A stretch of DNA of 64,000 bases from VGRW01 sp031396695 (lineage in GTDB: Bacteria > Myxococcota_A > UBA9160 > SZUA-336), in the NCBI GenBank assembly GCA_031396695.1, contig JANNLG010000016.1, forward strand, positions 58,208 to 122,207, given 5' to 3'. A model generated the notes under the pieces. It saw only the letters and a list, made by a program, of their open reading frames with translations, was not told where the DNA came from and made no database searches. Of the stretch, positions 42,955 through 52,229 are shown one piece after another (within the stretch, counting starts at the first letter, position 1; each line of letters begins with the position of its first letter). Both the position numbers and the translations under genes were made by a program.

Positions 42955-44304
42955 GTGGCCTCGCAGGCTGGATTGGGAGATCTGGCGCGCGAGCTTCTTC
43001 TCGTCGGTCGGGATGGATACCGCGTTCCACTGCTCGCTGCGTACGGAGTCCTGGTTGCTCCAGTCGATCAGTGCGCTGCCGACGCCGTCGATCACGCGGA
43101 CCGGGCGCGTCGGGTCGTCGGCCCAACGGGGATAGTCCTCGCGGTCTTCGCTCCAGCGTCCGACGAAGTAGCCGAGTCCGCCTTGCGTCGAGCCGTCGCG
43201 GTAGGCGGCGTAGTAGAGCGGGAAGAGCGTCTGCAGGTCCAGGTACCAGACGTAGCGGCGTACGCCGTCGCCGAACGAGCCTTGCTTCAGGCGTCCTTCG
43301 ATCACGAGCGCACGGCGTAGCTCCCAGCGGTCGTTCGCGAACGACACGCCCGCGGGACCGAAGCCGCGCGACTTGTCCTCGGGGTAGATCGGCGCGCGCG
43401 CGTTGATCGGCGCGAGCACGTCGCGCACGCCGACGAGCCTCCAGTCATGGAGCTGCGGTGACTCGCCGTGCAAGAACAGGCCGTCGCCGATGCTCGCGTC
43501 CACGAGACAGCCGGTGAGCGGCGACTCGGAGTCGGGAGCGGTCGCCCGACTCACCTTGCGCGCGGCTCCGTTCCAGACGAAGAAATCCGGCAGCCGGTTG
43601 CCACTGTCGTACTGCCGGAAGGCGCACTCTCCGCCGGTGTCCAGGTTGCGCGACGCGCCGCCCGCCGCCCACAGCGCGCGGGTCGAGGACGGAAAGCGGA
43701 AGTCCTCGCTCTCGCGATCCGCGCGCCCAACGAGCGGCACGAAGAAGTAGTCGCCGGTGAATCGCTGCTGCAGATCCTTCGCGAGCAGGCTGATCCGATA
43801 CTCGCCGAAGCTGCCGCCCGCCTGGTAGCGCGAGACCCAGTTCCACGCCCAGCGCAGCGCAGCCTGTGGATCGTTCGGATCGATCGAGTCGGGCGCGAAC
43901 GGCAGACCCGCGCGGTGGTTCTCGAGCTCGCCCTCGGGCGTGAGCCGCGCCTCGCCGCGGAAACGCTCCGTCACCTTCGCGAAGAACTCCGGCGGCGCGT
44001 AGTCGCGATAGCACGGGCCGATCTCCAGATGCATCCCGTCGTAGAAGAAGCGCTCGCGGTTGGCCCACAGCTCCTCGGGCACGTAGCCCTGCAGCGCTTC
44101 GGTCTTCTTCTCGTCGAGCACCTCGCCCACGCGAAACGGCGGCGGCACCGCGTCCGCGCCGGGACGCACGAGCGCGCCGGTGGTCTCACACGACCCCTCC
44201 GCGGGAATCGCCCATGGATCGGCCGGCTCGGCCGCGATCGACCCGGCCGAAGAGACGAGCGCGATCCAACACACGAGCGTCGCTCCGCGCCTGCATTCGA
44301 GCAT
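42952..44304 (-). CDS. DUF1329 (LolA-like fold) outer-membrane-associated protein
   Basis: 450 residues from ATG 44304, with GAGGAGGG upstream. Signal peptide (LVCWIALVSSAGSIAAEP). Landmarks of DUF1329: NRERFFYDGMHLEIGPCYRDY, AGLPFAPDSIDPNDPQAALRWAWN, VPLVGRADRESEDFRFPSS and YVWYLDLQTLFPLYYAAYRD. Proteins of this family are periplasmic with a LolA-like lipid-binding fold and often sit beside RND transporters or lipid/ester metabolism genes. No RND gene is adjacent here. Confidence 0.85.
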   Translation of the reverse strand: MLECRRGATLVCWIALVSSAGSIAAEPADPWAIPAEGSCETTGALVRPGADAVPPPFRVGEVLDEKKTEALQGYVPEELWANRERFFYDGMHLEIGPCYRDYAPPEFFAKVTERFRGEARLTPEGELENHRAGLPFAPDSIDPNDPQAALRWAWNWVSRYQAGGSFGEYRISLLAKDLQQRFTGDYFFVPLVGRADRESEDFRFPSSTRALWAAGGASRNLDTGGECAFRQYDSGNRLPDFFVWNGAARKVSRATAPDSESPLTGCLVDASIGDGLFLHGESPQLHDWRLVGVRDVLAPINARAPIYPEDKSRGFGPAGVSFANDRWELRRALVIEGRLKQGSFGDGVRRYVWYLDLQTLFPLYYAAYRDGSTQGGLGYFVGRWSEDREDYPRWADDPTRPVRVIDGVGSALIDWSNQDSVRSEQWNAVSIPTDEKKLARQISQSSLRGH

Positions 44305-44340
44305 CGAGCCCTCCTCGTGCGGGGACGATAGCGGGCGGGA

Positions 44341-44346
44341 TACGAT
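44341..44346 (+). promoter_or_regulatory. -10-like TACGAT before the P450 gene
   Basis: GGGATACGATGCGGTCATG: TACGAT ends 6 bases before the ATG at 44353. There is no ribosome site, in keeping with leaderless translation. Confidence 0.42.
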
Positions 44347-44352
44347 GCGGTC

Positions 44353-45567
44353 ATGACGACACCCTCCGATCCGTTTCTCGGCGCGAACCCGCTCGATCCC
44401 GCGTTCCGCGCCGATCCGCACCCGGCGCTGAAGCGCCTGCGCGAGACCCACCCCGTACACGAGACGGTGATCGGGCTGTGGCGGCTCTCGCGCTACGCGG
44501 ACTGCGTTCGGCTGCTGCGCGACGCGCCGACGGGCGTGCGCCTCTCCGACGGCACGCGGCCGGGGCAGGACCGCATCCCCGCCGCGCTCGGCTCGTTCGG
44601 GCAATTCATGCTGCAGCAGGATCCGCCCGCGCACACGCGCCTGCGGCGGCTGGTGTCGAAGGCGTTCACGCCGCGCGCGATCGAGCGCCTGCGCGCGCAC
44701 GTGCAGAAGCTCGCCGACTCGCTCGTCGAGCGCGCGCTCGAGCGCGGCGAACTCGACGCGATCGCCGATCTCGCGCTGCCCGTTCCGTCGACCGTGATCT
44801 GCGAGATGATGGGCGTCCCGCTCGCCGACCGCGAGCGCTTCACGCAGTGGACCGCGCACTCGACCCACCTGCTGGCCGCGTTCGCCGCGCCACCCGACGT
44901 GCTCGAGCGCGGCGTCGCCGCCTCGCAGGCGCTCGCGAGCTACTTCGAGGCGCTGATCGCGGAGCGCCGCAAGTCACTCGGCGACGATCTGCTCTCGAAC
45001 TTGATCCGCGCCGAGGAGGCCGGGGATCGGCTGTCGCCGCAAGAGCTGCTCTCGCAGTCGATCGGCCTGTTGATCGCGGGCTTCGAGACCACGATCGGCC
45101 TGATCGGGAACGGCCTGCTCCAGCTCCTGCGCCACCCCGCCGAGCTCGCCAAGCTGCGCGCGAACCCGGGCCTGATCGGATCCACCGTCGAGGAATGCCT
45201 GCGCTTCGACGGCCCGATCCTGCTCACCGTGCGCATCACCCAAGACGAAGTTCGCTTCGGCGAGCAGGTGATCCCGAAGGACCGCATGGTGATGGCGCTG
45301 CTCGCCGCAGCGAATCGCGATCCCGAGGTGTTCCCCGACCCCGAGCGCTTCGACATCGAGCGCACGCCCAACGAGCACATGGCCTTCGGCGGCGGCACTC
45401 ACTTCTGCCTGGGCGCGCACCTGGCGCGCATGGAGGCGCAGGCCGCGATTGGCGCGCTGGTGCGCCGCTCGTCGAAGCTCGAGCTCGTGTCGGACCAGCT
45501 CGAGTGGGGTCAGTCGCTGTTCCGCGTGCTCGGCAAGCTGCCGCTGCGGGTCACGCCGGCGCGCTGA
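44353..45567 (+). CDS. Cytochrome P450
   Basis: 404 residues, normal for soluble bacterial class I P450s. Oxygen-binding helix I AGFETT (242-247), ExxR Glu281-Arg284, the PERF-like PDPERFDIER and the haem loop FGGGTHFCLGAHLAR with axial Cys352 are all present. It needs ferredoxin and reductase partners, which are not next to it. Substrate unknown. Its 3' end overlaps the moeA-fusion gene by 17 bases, convergently. Confidence 0.95.
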   Translation: MTTPSDPFLGANPLDPAFRADPHPALKRLRETHPVHETVIGLWRLSRYADCVRLLRDAPTGVRLSDGTRPGQDRIPAALGSFGQFMLQQDPPAHTRLRRLVSKAFTPRAIERLRAHVQKLADSLVERALERGELDAIADLALPVPSTVICEMMGVPLADRERFTQWTAHSTHLLAAFAAPPDVLERGVAASQALASYFEALIAERRKSLGDDLLSNLIRAEEAGDRLSPQELLSQSIGLLIAGFETTIGLIGNGLLQLLRHPAELAKLRANPGLIGSTVEECLRFDGPILLTVRITQDEVRFGEQVIPKDRMVMALLAAANRDPEVFPDPERFDIERTPNEHMAFGGGTHFCLGAHLARMEAQAAIGALVRRSSKLELVSDQLEWGQSLFRVLGKLPLRVTPAR

Positions 45568-47452
45568 CGAAGCCGGCGGACGCGAGCTCCGTGCGCAGCG
45601 CGGAGCCGGGGGCGAGCAGGCGGATCAGCGCCTGCACGGCGGGGCGCTCGAGCCGCCGCTTCGGCACCACGAAATCGTAGTGCTCGAAGCGCAGCGGGCG
45701 AAAGCGCAGTCCCGACTCGCGCGCGACGCTCTCGATCGTCACACCCCAGTCGGCCCGGCCTTGCGCGACCGCCGCCGCGACCGCGTTGTGCGAACGCGGC
45801 TCGTAAGCGAAGCCGTCGGGACGCCGACCGCCGAGCAGACCGTCGATCAGCACGCGCGTGCCGCTGCCGCGATTGCGGTTCACCATACGCAAGCTCGTGT
45901 CGGCGACGAGCGCCTCCGTGGGCCTGCGCTCGTCCTCGCGCGTCACCACGCCCTGCATGCGCAGGTAGCCGGGCACCAGGGCGAGAGACTCGTCGAGGAA
46001 CGGCGTGTTGTAGGTGTCGGTGGACGGATCGAGCAGGTGCGCGGGCGCGACGTCGCACTCGCCGCGGCGCGCGGCCTCGATCCCGCCCTGCGAGCCGACC
46101 GCGAGCAGCTTCACCGAGAAGCCCTCCGCGTGCAGCGCGCGCGCGATCCGATCCAGGCCCGTGCAGTGGCTGCCGATCACGACCAGGTCCGCCGGCTCGA
46201 GCGAGGGGCCGAGCAGAATCACCTCGACTTCCGTGTCCGCCTCGACGATCTCGAGGTTGCGACCCAGCCGCACGAAGCCGTCGGCGCGGCTCCAGGTCGT
46301 GACGCTGCCGCTGCCCTTTCCCATCGGGTACGCGCCGAGCTCGCCGCCTTCGCCCCGCACCAGCCCGACCAGCAGATACTCGAGCCGCCCGCGCTCGGTG
46401 TGGGTGCGCAGCGCGAGCTTCGCGCGCACCGCCTCGGAGCGCAGCGGCGGCGCGCCCGCCAGCCGGCGCAGCACCGGCGCGACGAATTCGTGGAACGTGA
46501 ACACCGCCGAGGTCGGGAAGCCGGGCAGGATCACGACGGGCTTTCCGTGGTGCGCGGCCAGGCAGATCGGCTTGCCGGGCTTGAGCGCCACGCCGTGCAC
46601 GAGGATGCCCGGCTCGAGCTCCGCGACCACGCGGTACGAGAGGTCACCCTCGCCTTTCGACGTGCCGCCCGACAGAACCACCGCGTCGCACGCGGCGAGG
46701 CCCCGCTCGAGCGCGCGCCGCAGCGCGGATTCCTCGTCGCGGAACGCGCCGAAGAAGACCGGCTCGCCGCCGAGCTCGCGCACGGCGTCGGTGATCATGC
46801 GCCCGTTCGAATCGAACACGAGCCCCGGGCGCATCGCGTCGCCCGGGTCGATGATCTCGTCGCCGGTCGAGATCACCGCGACGCGCGGCTTGCGCACCAC
46901 CGGAATGCGCGCGGCGCCGATCGCCGCCAGCACGCCGGTCTCGCGAGAGGAGAGGCGCTGGCCCGCGAACAGCACGGTCTCGCCCAGGCCGATATCGGTG
47001 CCCGCGAACGAGACCGCCGCGCCGGGCACGCGCGCCGCGCGCACCACCACGATCCGGTCGCCGTCTTCGACGTCGGTCATCTCCACGGGCACGACCGCGT
47101 CGGCGCCGCGCGGCAGCATGCCGCCGGTCGCGATCGGCGTCGCCGTGCCGGGCTCCACACTGAGTCGCGGGTGGACACCGGTGGGGATCGACTCGTCGTT
47201 TCGGCGCAGGCGCACCGGCTCGAGCTCGCTCGCGCCGTAGGTGTCCTGCGCGCGCACCGCGAAGCCGTCCATGTTCGAGCGGTCGAAGCTCGGCACGTCG
47301 ACGGGCGCGCGCACTTCGCCGGCGAGCACGCGGTCGAGCGCGATCTCGAGCGGGATCTCCTCGCTGTCGAGCCGCGCGAGCGCGAGCGCGGCGTGCCAGC
47401 GCTGCTCGGCGACGTCGCGGTCGAGCACCTCGAGAAACTGCTCCTGCTTCAC
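45551..47452 (-). CDS. MoeA-type molybdotransferase fused to periplasmic-binding-like domain
   Basis: 633 residues from GTG 47452, a 4-base overlap with the preceding moeA. Residues 1 to about 405 are MoeA: DVPSFDRSNMDGFAVRAQD, GGMLPRGADAVVPVE, VISTGDEI, DSNGRMI, VVLSGGTSKGEGD and LPGFPTSAVFTF. Residues about 410-633 are a substrate-binding-like domain (VIGSHCTGLDRIARAL, VNRNRGSGTRVLIDGLL), as in MoeA/LysR-type-binding fusions found in anaerobes and archaea. It inserts Mo or W into the pterin; the extra domain may sense or bind the oxyanion. Last gene of the cluster. Confidence 0.93.
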   Translation of the reverse strand: MKQEQFLEVLDRDVAEQRWHAALALARLDSEEIPLEIALDRVLAGEVRAPVDVPSFDRSNMDGFAVRAQDTYGASELEPVRLRRNDESIPTGVHPRLSVEPGTATPIATGGMLPRGADAVVPVEMTDVEDGDRIVVVRAARVPGAAVSFAGTDIGLGETVLFAGQRLSSRETGVLAAIGAARIPVVRKPRVAVISTGDEIIDPGDAMRPGLVFDSNGRMITDAVRELGGEPVFFGAFRDEESALRRALERGLAACDAVVLSGGTSKGEGDLSYRVVAELEPGILVHGVALKPGKPICLAAHHGKPVVILPGFPTSAVFTFHEFVAPVLRRLAGAPPLRSEAVRAKLALRTHTERGRLEYLLVGLVRGEGGELGAYPMGKGSGSVTTWSRADGFVRLGRNLEIVEADTEVEVILLGPSLEPADLVVIGSHCTGLDRIARALHAEGFSVKLLAVGSQGGIEAARRGECDVAPAHLLDPSTDTYNTPFLDESLALVPGYLRMQGVVTREDERRPTEALVADTSLRMVNRNRGSGTRVLIDGLLGGRRPDGFAYEPRSHNAVAAAVAQGRADWGVTIESVARESGLRFRPLRFEHYDFVVPKRRLERPAVQALIRLLAPGSALRTELASAGFVSAPA

Positions 47453-48720
47453 GGCCGCACCGCGCTGCGCAGCGCCGCGCCCTCGCGCGAATCTTCGTCG
47501 TAGAGCAGAACCTCGACCTCGGCGCCCTCGGGCATGCCCTCGAGCTCCCGCGGCACGATCACGGCGCCGTCGGCGCGCACCGTCGACGACAGGATCGACG
47601 CGCCCGCGGTGGCGAGCGGCGCCACGCGCTCGCCTTCGAAGGCGACGCGCACGTAGTCCGTGCGGCCCACCTCGGAGCTGAGCTTGCGCGCAAGCACCGC
47701 CCGCACGCGCCTGTGCGGCCAGGCACGCGTGCGGCCGCCGAGCGCGCGAATCGAGGGCCCGGCGAAGAACTCGTACGCGCACAGGCAGCTGACGGGATTG
47801 CCCGGCAAGAGGAATACCAGCGCGGCGCCGATCCGGCCGCCGCCCGCCGGGCTCGAGGGGCGCATCGAGACGCCGTGGAAGAGCAGCTCACCGTGTTCTG
47901 CGAGCAGCCGCGGCGCGTGGTCTTCGGCGCCGACGCTCGAACCGCCGGAGACCAGCACGACGTCGGCGTCGCCGGCCGTCAGCGCGGCGGCGATCAGCTC
48001 AGGACGGTCCGGGATCAGCTCGAACGGCAACAGCGCCCCGCCGTCGCGCGCGACCAGCGCGCGCAGCACCACCGAGTTCGAGTCGACGATCTTGACGCCG
48101 TTCGGTGTAGAGCCGGGCGGAAGCAGCTCGTCGCCGGTGACGACGAGCTTCACGCGCGGCCGGCGCACGCAGGCGACGGAGCCCTGGCCGATCGACGCGA
48201 TCAAGCCTGCGTCCTGCGGCCGGAGCCGGCGGCCCGCCCGGAGCACGAGCTCGCCGGCGCGGATGTCCTCGCCGATGGCGCCGATGTTCTTGCGCGGCGC
48301 GACCGGCTCGTGCAGGACGACGCGCCCGCCGCGCTCCTCGCAGACCTCCGCCTTGACGACCGCGTCGGCGCCGGCGGGGACCGGCGCGCCCGTCATGATG
48401 CGCACCGCCTCGTCCTTGCCCACGCGCCCGGCGAACGCGCGGCCGGGAAGGGTCTCGCCGATCAGCGCGAACTCGAGCCCCGCGTAGTCGGAGGCGCCGA
48501 ACGTGTCCTCGCCGCGGAGCGCGTAGCCGTCCATGGCCGAGCGCGCGAAGCTCGGCACGTCCACGCGCGAGACGACACCCTCAGCGAGCACGCGACCGAC
48601 GCAGTCGAGCACGCCGACGGGCTCCGCGGCAAGACTCGCGCACAGCCCCGCGAGCAGGCGATCGACCTCCTCGACGTCCTTCCGCTCCGCGAATCCCCGC
48701 ATCCGCACGTCGCGAGTCAT
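47449..48720 (-). CDS. moeA: MoeA, molybdopterin molybdotransferase (second copy)
   Basis: 423 residues. DVPSFARSAMDGYALRGED, PVPAGADAVVKAE, LVVTGDELLPPG, DSNSVVL, LVSGGSSVGAEDHAP and LPGNPVSCLCAYE are standard MoeA/gephyrin-E motifs. It links molybdate or tungstate to adenylylated pterin. Two different MoeA proteins encoded side by side next to an AOR gene suggest separate handling of Mo and W, as proposed for archaeal MoeA pairs; this is inference. Confidence 0.93.
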   Translation of the reverse strand: MTRDVRMRGFAERKDVEEVDRLLAGLCASLAAEPVGVLDCVGRVLAEGVVSRVDVPSFARSAMDGYALRGEDTFGASDYAGLEFALIGETLPGRAFAGRVGKDEAVRIMTGAPVPAGADAVVKAEVCEERGGRVVLHEPVAPRKNIGAIGEDIRAGELVLRAGRRLRPQDAGLIASIGQGSVACVRRPRVKLVVTGDELLPPGSTPNGVKIVDSNSVVLRALVARDGGALLPFELIPDRPELIAAALTAGDADVVLVSGGSSVGAEDHAPRLLAEHGELLFHGVSMRPSSPAGGGRIGAALVFLLPGNPVSCLCAYEFFAGPSIRALGGRTRAWPHRRVRAVLARKLSSEVGRTDYVRVAFEGERVAPLATAGASILSSTVRADGAVIVPRELEGMPEGAEVEVLLYDEDSREGAALRSAVRP

Positions 48721-48754
48721 CGCGGAACCCGAGCCGCCTTCGGTGCTGTCCCTT

Positions 48755-50476
48755 TCAGCCGGCCGCTTTGGTCGTGTAGAGCTTGTCGCGTCCCGGCTTG
48801 CGCACCTTGGCGTCGGCGATGATCTCGGCGGGCACGTCGAAGACGACCTTGGCCGGACCGATCGCGTCCTCCTTCATGCACGCCGGGAGCACGTCGTCGG
48901 CGTCGGTGAAGCCGGCGCGGCGGTTGAACTCCCACTCGTCCAGCAGCACCTGCCAGCCCTGGTCGGCGATCTCTTCGCGCGAGATCTCGCGCCCGACCAT
49001 GAAGCCGTAGAACTGGCGGATGTCGTCGAGCGTCGGCTGCACGAACTGGCAGAAGCCCGACGAGTCGCAGACCGCGTTCACCAGCTGCACTTCCTGGGAG
49101 GCCTGCGCGAACTGGTCGGCGGGGAGACCCGGGTTCACGACCAGCCCCGCGGTGTGATCCGCCCCCTGCGCGCTGGTCGCGTAGGTCACGCCCGTGGCCT
49201 TGAGCGGCCGCGGATCCCAAGCCGGGATCGCCTGACCGCGCACGACCGGCACGCGGTGGTGCTTGGTGTGCTTCCCGGTCGCGGCGCAGCCGTTGCCGAT
49301 CACCTTGCCGAGCTCGGTGCCCTTGCCCACGTCGGCGACCAGCTTCTTCATCGCCGCCGCGTCACCCCAGCTCATCTTGCCCGCGTCCATCAGCACGCCG
49401 ATCGCGGCGCCGGTCTCGATCGTGTCGAGACCCACCTCGTCGCACAGCCGGTCGAGGTCGGCGACATCCTCCCAGCTCGCGACCGCGCAGTTCGAGCCGA
49501 GCAGCGTCAGCGTCTCGAACTCGAGCGCGCTCGTCACGTAGTTGCCCTTGCCGTCGTGCACGACGTTCGAGCACTTCACGATGCAGCCAGTCAGGCAGTT
49601 GTGCATGCCACCGCCGCGCTTGTCGAAGCTCTCCACGATGCGCGCGCCGTCGAGCGTCGCCGCGTCGGGCGACTGGCCCGAGGTGCGATTCTTGTACGGG
49701 AAGGTGTGGAGCATGTTCGCGACGGGCACGACCGACGAGGTGCCGGTCTTGAACATCTGCGGTCCGTCCAGGTACCCGCGCGTGTACTTCTTGGAGAGCT
49801 CGTTGAAGCCGGCCTTGTCCTTCGGCTCGCGCACGCGCGCCTTGCCGCGCTCGACCGCGACGAACTTCAGGCGCTTGGAGCCCATCACCGCGCCCACGCC
49901 GCCGCGCGCCGCGTGGCGCGCCGGGTGGCGGCTGTCCTGGTCGGTGCAGGCGACCGACGAGCCCTTCAGCATCTGCTCGCCCGCCGGGCCGATCGTGATG
50001 AACGAGGCGTTCTTCGTGTACTTGTGGGTGAGCTCTTCGCAGGTCGCGTAGTTCCACTTCAGCGCCAGGTCGTCGGCGGGCACGATGCGCACGCCCTTGT
50101 CGTCGCACTCCAGACCGTAGAGCCGCTTCATGTCCTTCGGCTGACCCTTCACGACGATCGCGCGGATGCCGAGCTTGTTCAGGTCCTGGCCGGGATTGCC
50201 GCCGACGTTGGCTTCCTTGATGCCGTTGGTCAGCGGGCTCTTGCAGCCCACGCTGAGCCGGCCCGAGGTCGGCGCCGAAGTTCCGGCCAGCACGCCGGGC
50301 GCGAGCACAAGCACGTTCTCGGCGCCGAGCGGATCGCACTTGGCGTTCTTCAGGTCGCGCAGCAGGATCTTGGCCGACAGCCCGCGCCCGCCCAGCAGCT
50401 CCCATTCCGCCGGCAGATTCTCATTCGAGACGGTCAGGTTGGTCATGTCGACGTGAACGAGCTTGTCGCCTTGCAT
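48755..50476 (-). CDS. Aldehyde ferredoxin oxidoreductase family (tungstoenzyme)
   Basis: 573 residues. N-terminal tungstopterin domain: ELLGGRGLSAKILL, PGVLAGTSAPTSGRLSVG. [4Fe-4S] ligands are probably Cys294, Cys298 and Cys302 (CLTGCIVKC) with Cys470 or Cys476 (CDSSGFC); the first gap is three residues rather than the two of the Pyrococcus enzyme. ARHAARGGVGAVMGSK is a further AOR landmark. AOR enzymes oxidise aldehydes to acids or reduce acids with ferredoxin, using a W-bispterin. AGGAGG precedes the ATG. Placed between moaD-like and moeA genes. Confidence 0.94.
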   Translation of the reverse strand: MQGDKLVHVDMTNLTVSNENLPAEWELLGGRGLSAKILLRDLKNAKCDPLGAENVLVLAPGVLAGTSAPTSGRLSVGCKSPLTNGIKEANVGGNPGQDLNKLGIRAIVVKGQPKDMKRLYGLECDDKGVRIVPADDLALKWNYATCEELTHKYTKNASFITIGPAGEQMLKGSSVACTDQDSRHPARHAARGGVGAVMGSKRLKFVAVERGKARVREPKDKAGFNELSKKYTRGYLDGPQMFKTGTSSVVPVANMLHTFPYKNRTSGQSPDAATLDGARIVESFDKRGGGMHNCLTGCIVKCSNVVHDGKGNYVTSALEFETLTLLGSNCAVASWEDVADLDRLCDEVGLDTIETGAAIGVLMDAGKMSWGDAAAMKKLVADVGKGTELGKVIGNGCAATGKHTKHHRVPVVRGQAIPAWDPRPLKATGVTYATSAQGADHTAGLVVNPGLPADQFAQASQEVQLVNAVCDSSGFCQFVQPTLDDIRQFYGFMVGREISREEIADQGWQVLLDEWEFNRRAGFTDADDVLPACMKEDAIGPAKVVFDVPAEIIADAKVRKPGRDKLYTTKAAG

Positions 50477-50524
50477 CGCAATCCTCCTCGAAAGTATGGG
50501 CAGCGTACCACCGGACTCCGGCCT

Positions 50525-50794
50525 TCAGCCACCCGCGATCGCGGCCACGATCTCGAGCTCGTCGCTGGCCGCGAGCGGCTGGTCGAGGCGCTTGGCATCG
50601 ACCGGCTCGCCGTTCACGAACAGCTTCACGAAGCGGTGCAGGTTTCCGCGCGCGTCGAACACCTGCGGGGCGAAGCCGGGGAACTTCTTCTCGACCGCCT
50701 CGATCGCGGCGCGCACGGTCGCGGCGTCGACGGCCAGCTCCTCCTGGCCGTGGGTCGGCCCGCGGTAGGGCGAGGGGATCAGGATTCTGGGCAC
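50525..50794 (-). CDS. MoaD/ThiS-family sulfur carrier
   Basis: 89 residues from GTG 50794; GGAGGTG lies five bases upstream, which decides the start. Ubiquitin-like fold: RAAIEAVEKKFPGFAPQVFDARGNLHRFVKLFVNGEPV and the C-terminal Gly-Gly (EIVAAIAGG) used as thiocarboxylate in molybdopterin synthase. Its place directly upstream of the AOR gene fits a dedicated MoaD-like carrier for the tungstopterin enzyme; the 48-base gap still contains the AOR ribosome site. Confidence 0.9.
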   Translation of the reverse strand: MPRILIPSPYRGPTHGQEELAVDAATVRAAIEAVEKKFPGFAPQVFDARGNLHRFVKLFVNGEPVDAKRLDQPLAASDELEIVAAIAGG

Positions 50795-50810
50795 TTTTTC
50801 ACCTCCACGA

Positions 50811-51578
50811 TCAGAACGCGAACACCCGGAACTCGTGGGTGCCACGGAAGCCGAGCGACGCGAACAGCGCGCGCGCCGCTTGCTCTCCGTCCTTCAGCTG
50901 GATCACCACGCGGCGCTCCGGGCTTTCCAGCGCGCGCACCGCCGCGCTGGCGAGCGCGCGCGCGTAGCCCTGACGGCGGCAGTCCTCGCGCGTCTCGAGG
51001 TGCGCGAGCAGCGCCACGCGCTCGCTCGTGAAGCGCGCCCCCGCGACGGCGGCGAGCTCGCCGTTCGCGTCGCGAATGCCGAAGAACGGCCCCAGCTCGA
51101 GCTCGAGTCGCGCGAAGCTCGTGCCACAGTAGTGTGTCAGCTCGTCCGCGTCCGTGATCGCCTCCACGCGCGGGTCGCGCGCGGGCAGCGGCACGCCCGA
51201 GTCGAGCCGCGCCATCTGCAGCTCGGTGCGAATCTCGCGCCCGCCCGCGCGCGCGACCTGCGCCCCCAGACGCGCCGGCACCGGGCACACGAACGGCCTC
51301 GGCATGCGCGGCAAGAGCGCCGCCGCGACCCCGGGCAGCGCGCCGTCGACCGCCACGACGCGGAACGGAAACAGCCCGTCGATGGCGGCCGCGAGCCCGA
51401 CCACGCGCTCGCCGTGCAGCGATTCGACCACCTCGACGCGCGCGAGCAGGCCCGGCACCTCGAGCGCCGCGTGCAGCCACAGCCGCTCGAGCAACGCCGC
51501 GCGCGCAAATGCACGCGCCGCCGCGAGCGCGGCCGAGTCCCCTTCCTTCAGGGGCCGATACACGTAGCGACTTGCCAT
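50811..51578 (-). CDS. GNAT-family N-acetyltransferase
   Basis: 255 residues. The C-terminal half is a GNAT domain: GPFFGIRDANGELAAVAGARF, VALLAHLETREDCRRQGYARALASAAVRAL (acetyl-CoA loop RRQGYA) and ALFASLGFRGTHEF. The N-terminal half is a second, degenerate GNAT-like domain, as in two-domain acetyltransferases. First gene of the minus-strand run into the moaD/AOR cluster (16 bases to moaD). Substrate unknown; a role in the cofactor pathway is not implied. Confidence 0.8.
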   Translation of the reverse strand: MASRYVYRPLKEGDSAALAAARAFARAALLERLWLHAALEVPGLLARVEVVESLHGERVVGLAAAIDGLFPFRVVAVDGALPGVAAALLPRMPRPFVCPVPARLGAQVARAGGREIRTELQMARLDSGVPLPARDPRVEAITDADELTHYCGTSFARLELELGPFFGIRDANGELAAVAGARFTSERVALLAHLETREDCRRQGYARALASAAVRALESPERRVVIQLKDGEQAARALFASLGFRGTHEFRVFAF

Positions 51579-51587
51579 CCGGCGCCG

Positions 51588-51593
51588 ATCCTA
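51588..51593 (-). promoter_or_regulatory. -10-like TAGGAT before the GNAT gene
   Basis: GGGCTAGGATCGG on the minus strand, with TAGGAT ending 9 bases before the ATG at 51578. It probably drives the whole GNAT-moaD-AOR-moeA run. Confidence 0.38.
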
Positions 51594-51655
51594 GCCCATC
51601 CTGTCTGCAGGACGGTCTTACGAATTGTGATCAACGACCCCCTAGACAACCCGCT

Positions 51656-51976
51656 TCAGGCGGCACCCTTCTGGATCGCGGCCATGTACGCGCGCAACAC
51701 CGCATTGATCCTCGACTGGTAGCGGGGACCCTGCGCCTTGAACCAGTTCAGAACGTCCTCGTCGACCCGAAGCGAGATCGGCTGCTTCGGAGTCGGGTGA
51801 ACGACCGAGGCGGTCTCGAAGAAGTCAGCCGGAAGATCCGCGAGCTCCGGCGGCGAAGTGCCGCGAATCGTCCGCTCCGTCGACTTTCGAAGGCGAGCGA
51901 GATTCGCTCGTCCGCGGCGCGGCTTTTCACTCTTGCGAGAGGGCTTGGTAGTACGCTTGACGTTCACGACGATCAC
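51656..51976 (-). CDS. brnA: BrnA antitoxin
   Basis: 106 residues, GTG start inside the 3' end of brnT (50-base overlap; the in-frame GTG at 51967 is an alternative). The C-terminal half is the BrnA ribbon-helix-helix: VHPTPKQPISLRVDEDVLNWFKAQGPRYQSRINAVLRAYM. The Lys/Arg-rich N-terminus (about 1-45) is longer than usual. BrnA binds BrnT, neutralises its RNase activity and represses the operon. Confidence 0.9.
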   Translation of the reverse strand: MIVVNVKRTTKPSRKSEKPRRGRANLARLRKSTERTIRGTSPPELADLPADFFETASVVHPTPKQPISLRVDEDVLNWFKAQGPRYQSRINAVLRAYMAAIQKGAA

Positions 51977-52217
51977 TCATGCGAGCCGAGATGATTCTGC
52001 GGATCACGACGCCGGCCTCGGCCCGGTCGGTGTAGACGACGGTGAGCGCATTCCCCTGAGCCAGTCCGATCGTAACCACACGCTGCTCCCCGTAGTCCCG
52101 GCGCTGATCCTGGCGCTCGAGCGTGGGGCCCTCGAATACGAGGGTTGCGAACTCGAAGTCGAATCCGCGTGCACGAAGGTTTTCTTCACTCCTGCGAAGA
52201 TCCCACGCGAAGCGCAC
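51927..52217 (-). CDS. brnT: BrnT RelE-like ribonuclease toxin
   Basis: 96 residues from GTG 52217; ATG 52232 lies inside an 18-base palindrome and is the alternative. VRFAWDLRRSEENLRARGFDFEFATLVFEGP matches the BrnT start (F-x-W-D-x-x-K-x-x-x-N-x-x-x-H-G), although the usual Lys and His are Arg here; RVVTIGLAQGNALTVVYTDR and RRIISARMSDRRERQAYYQ complete the fold. BrnT is an RNase that blocks translation under stress. Toxin-first order with overlap is standard for this pair. Confidence 0.88.
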   Translation of the reverse strand: MRFAWDLRRSEENLRARGFDFEFATLVFEGPTLERQDQRRDYGEQRVVTIGLAQGNALTVVYTDRAEAGVVIRRIISARMSDRRERQAYYQALSQE

Positions 52218-52229
52218 TCGTCCAAAATA

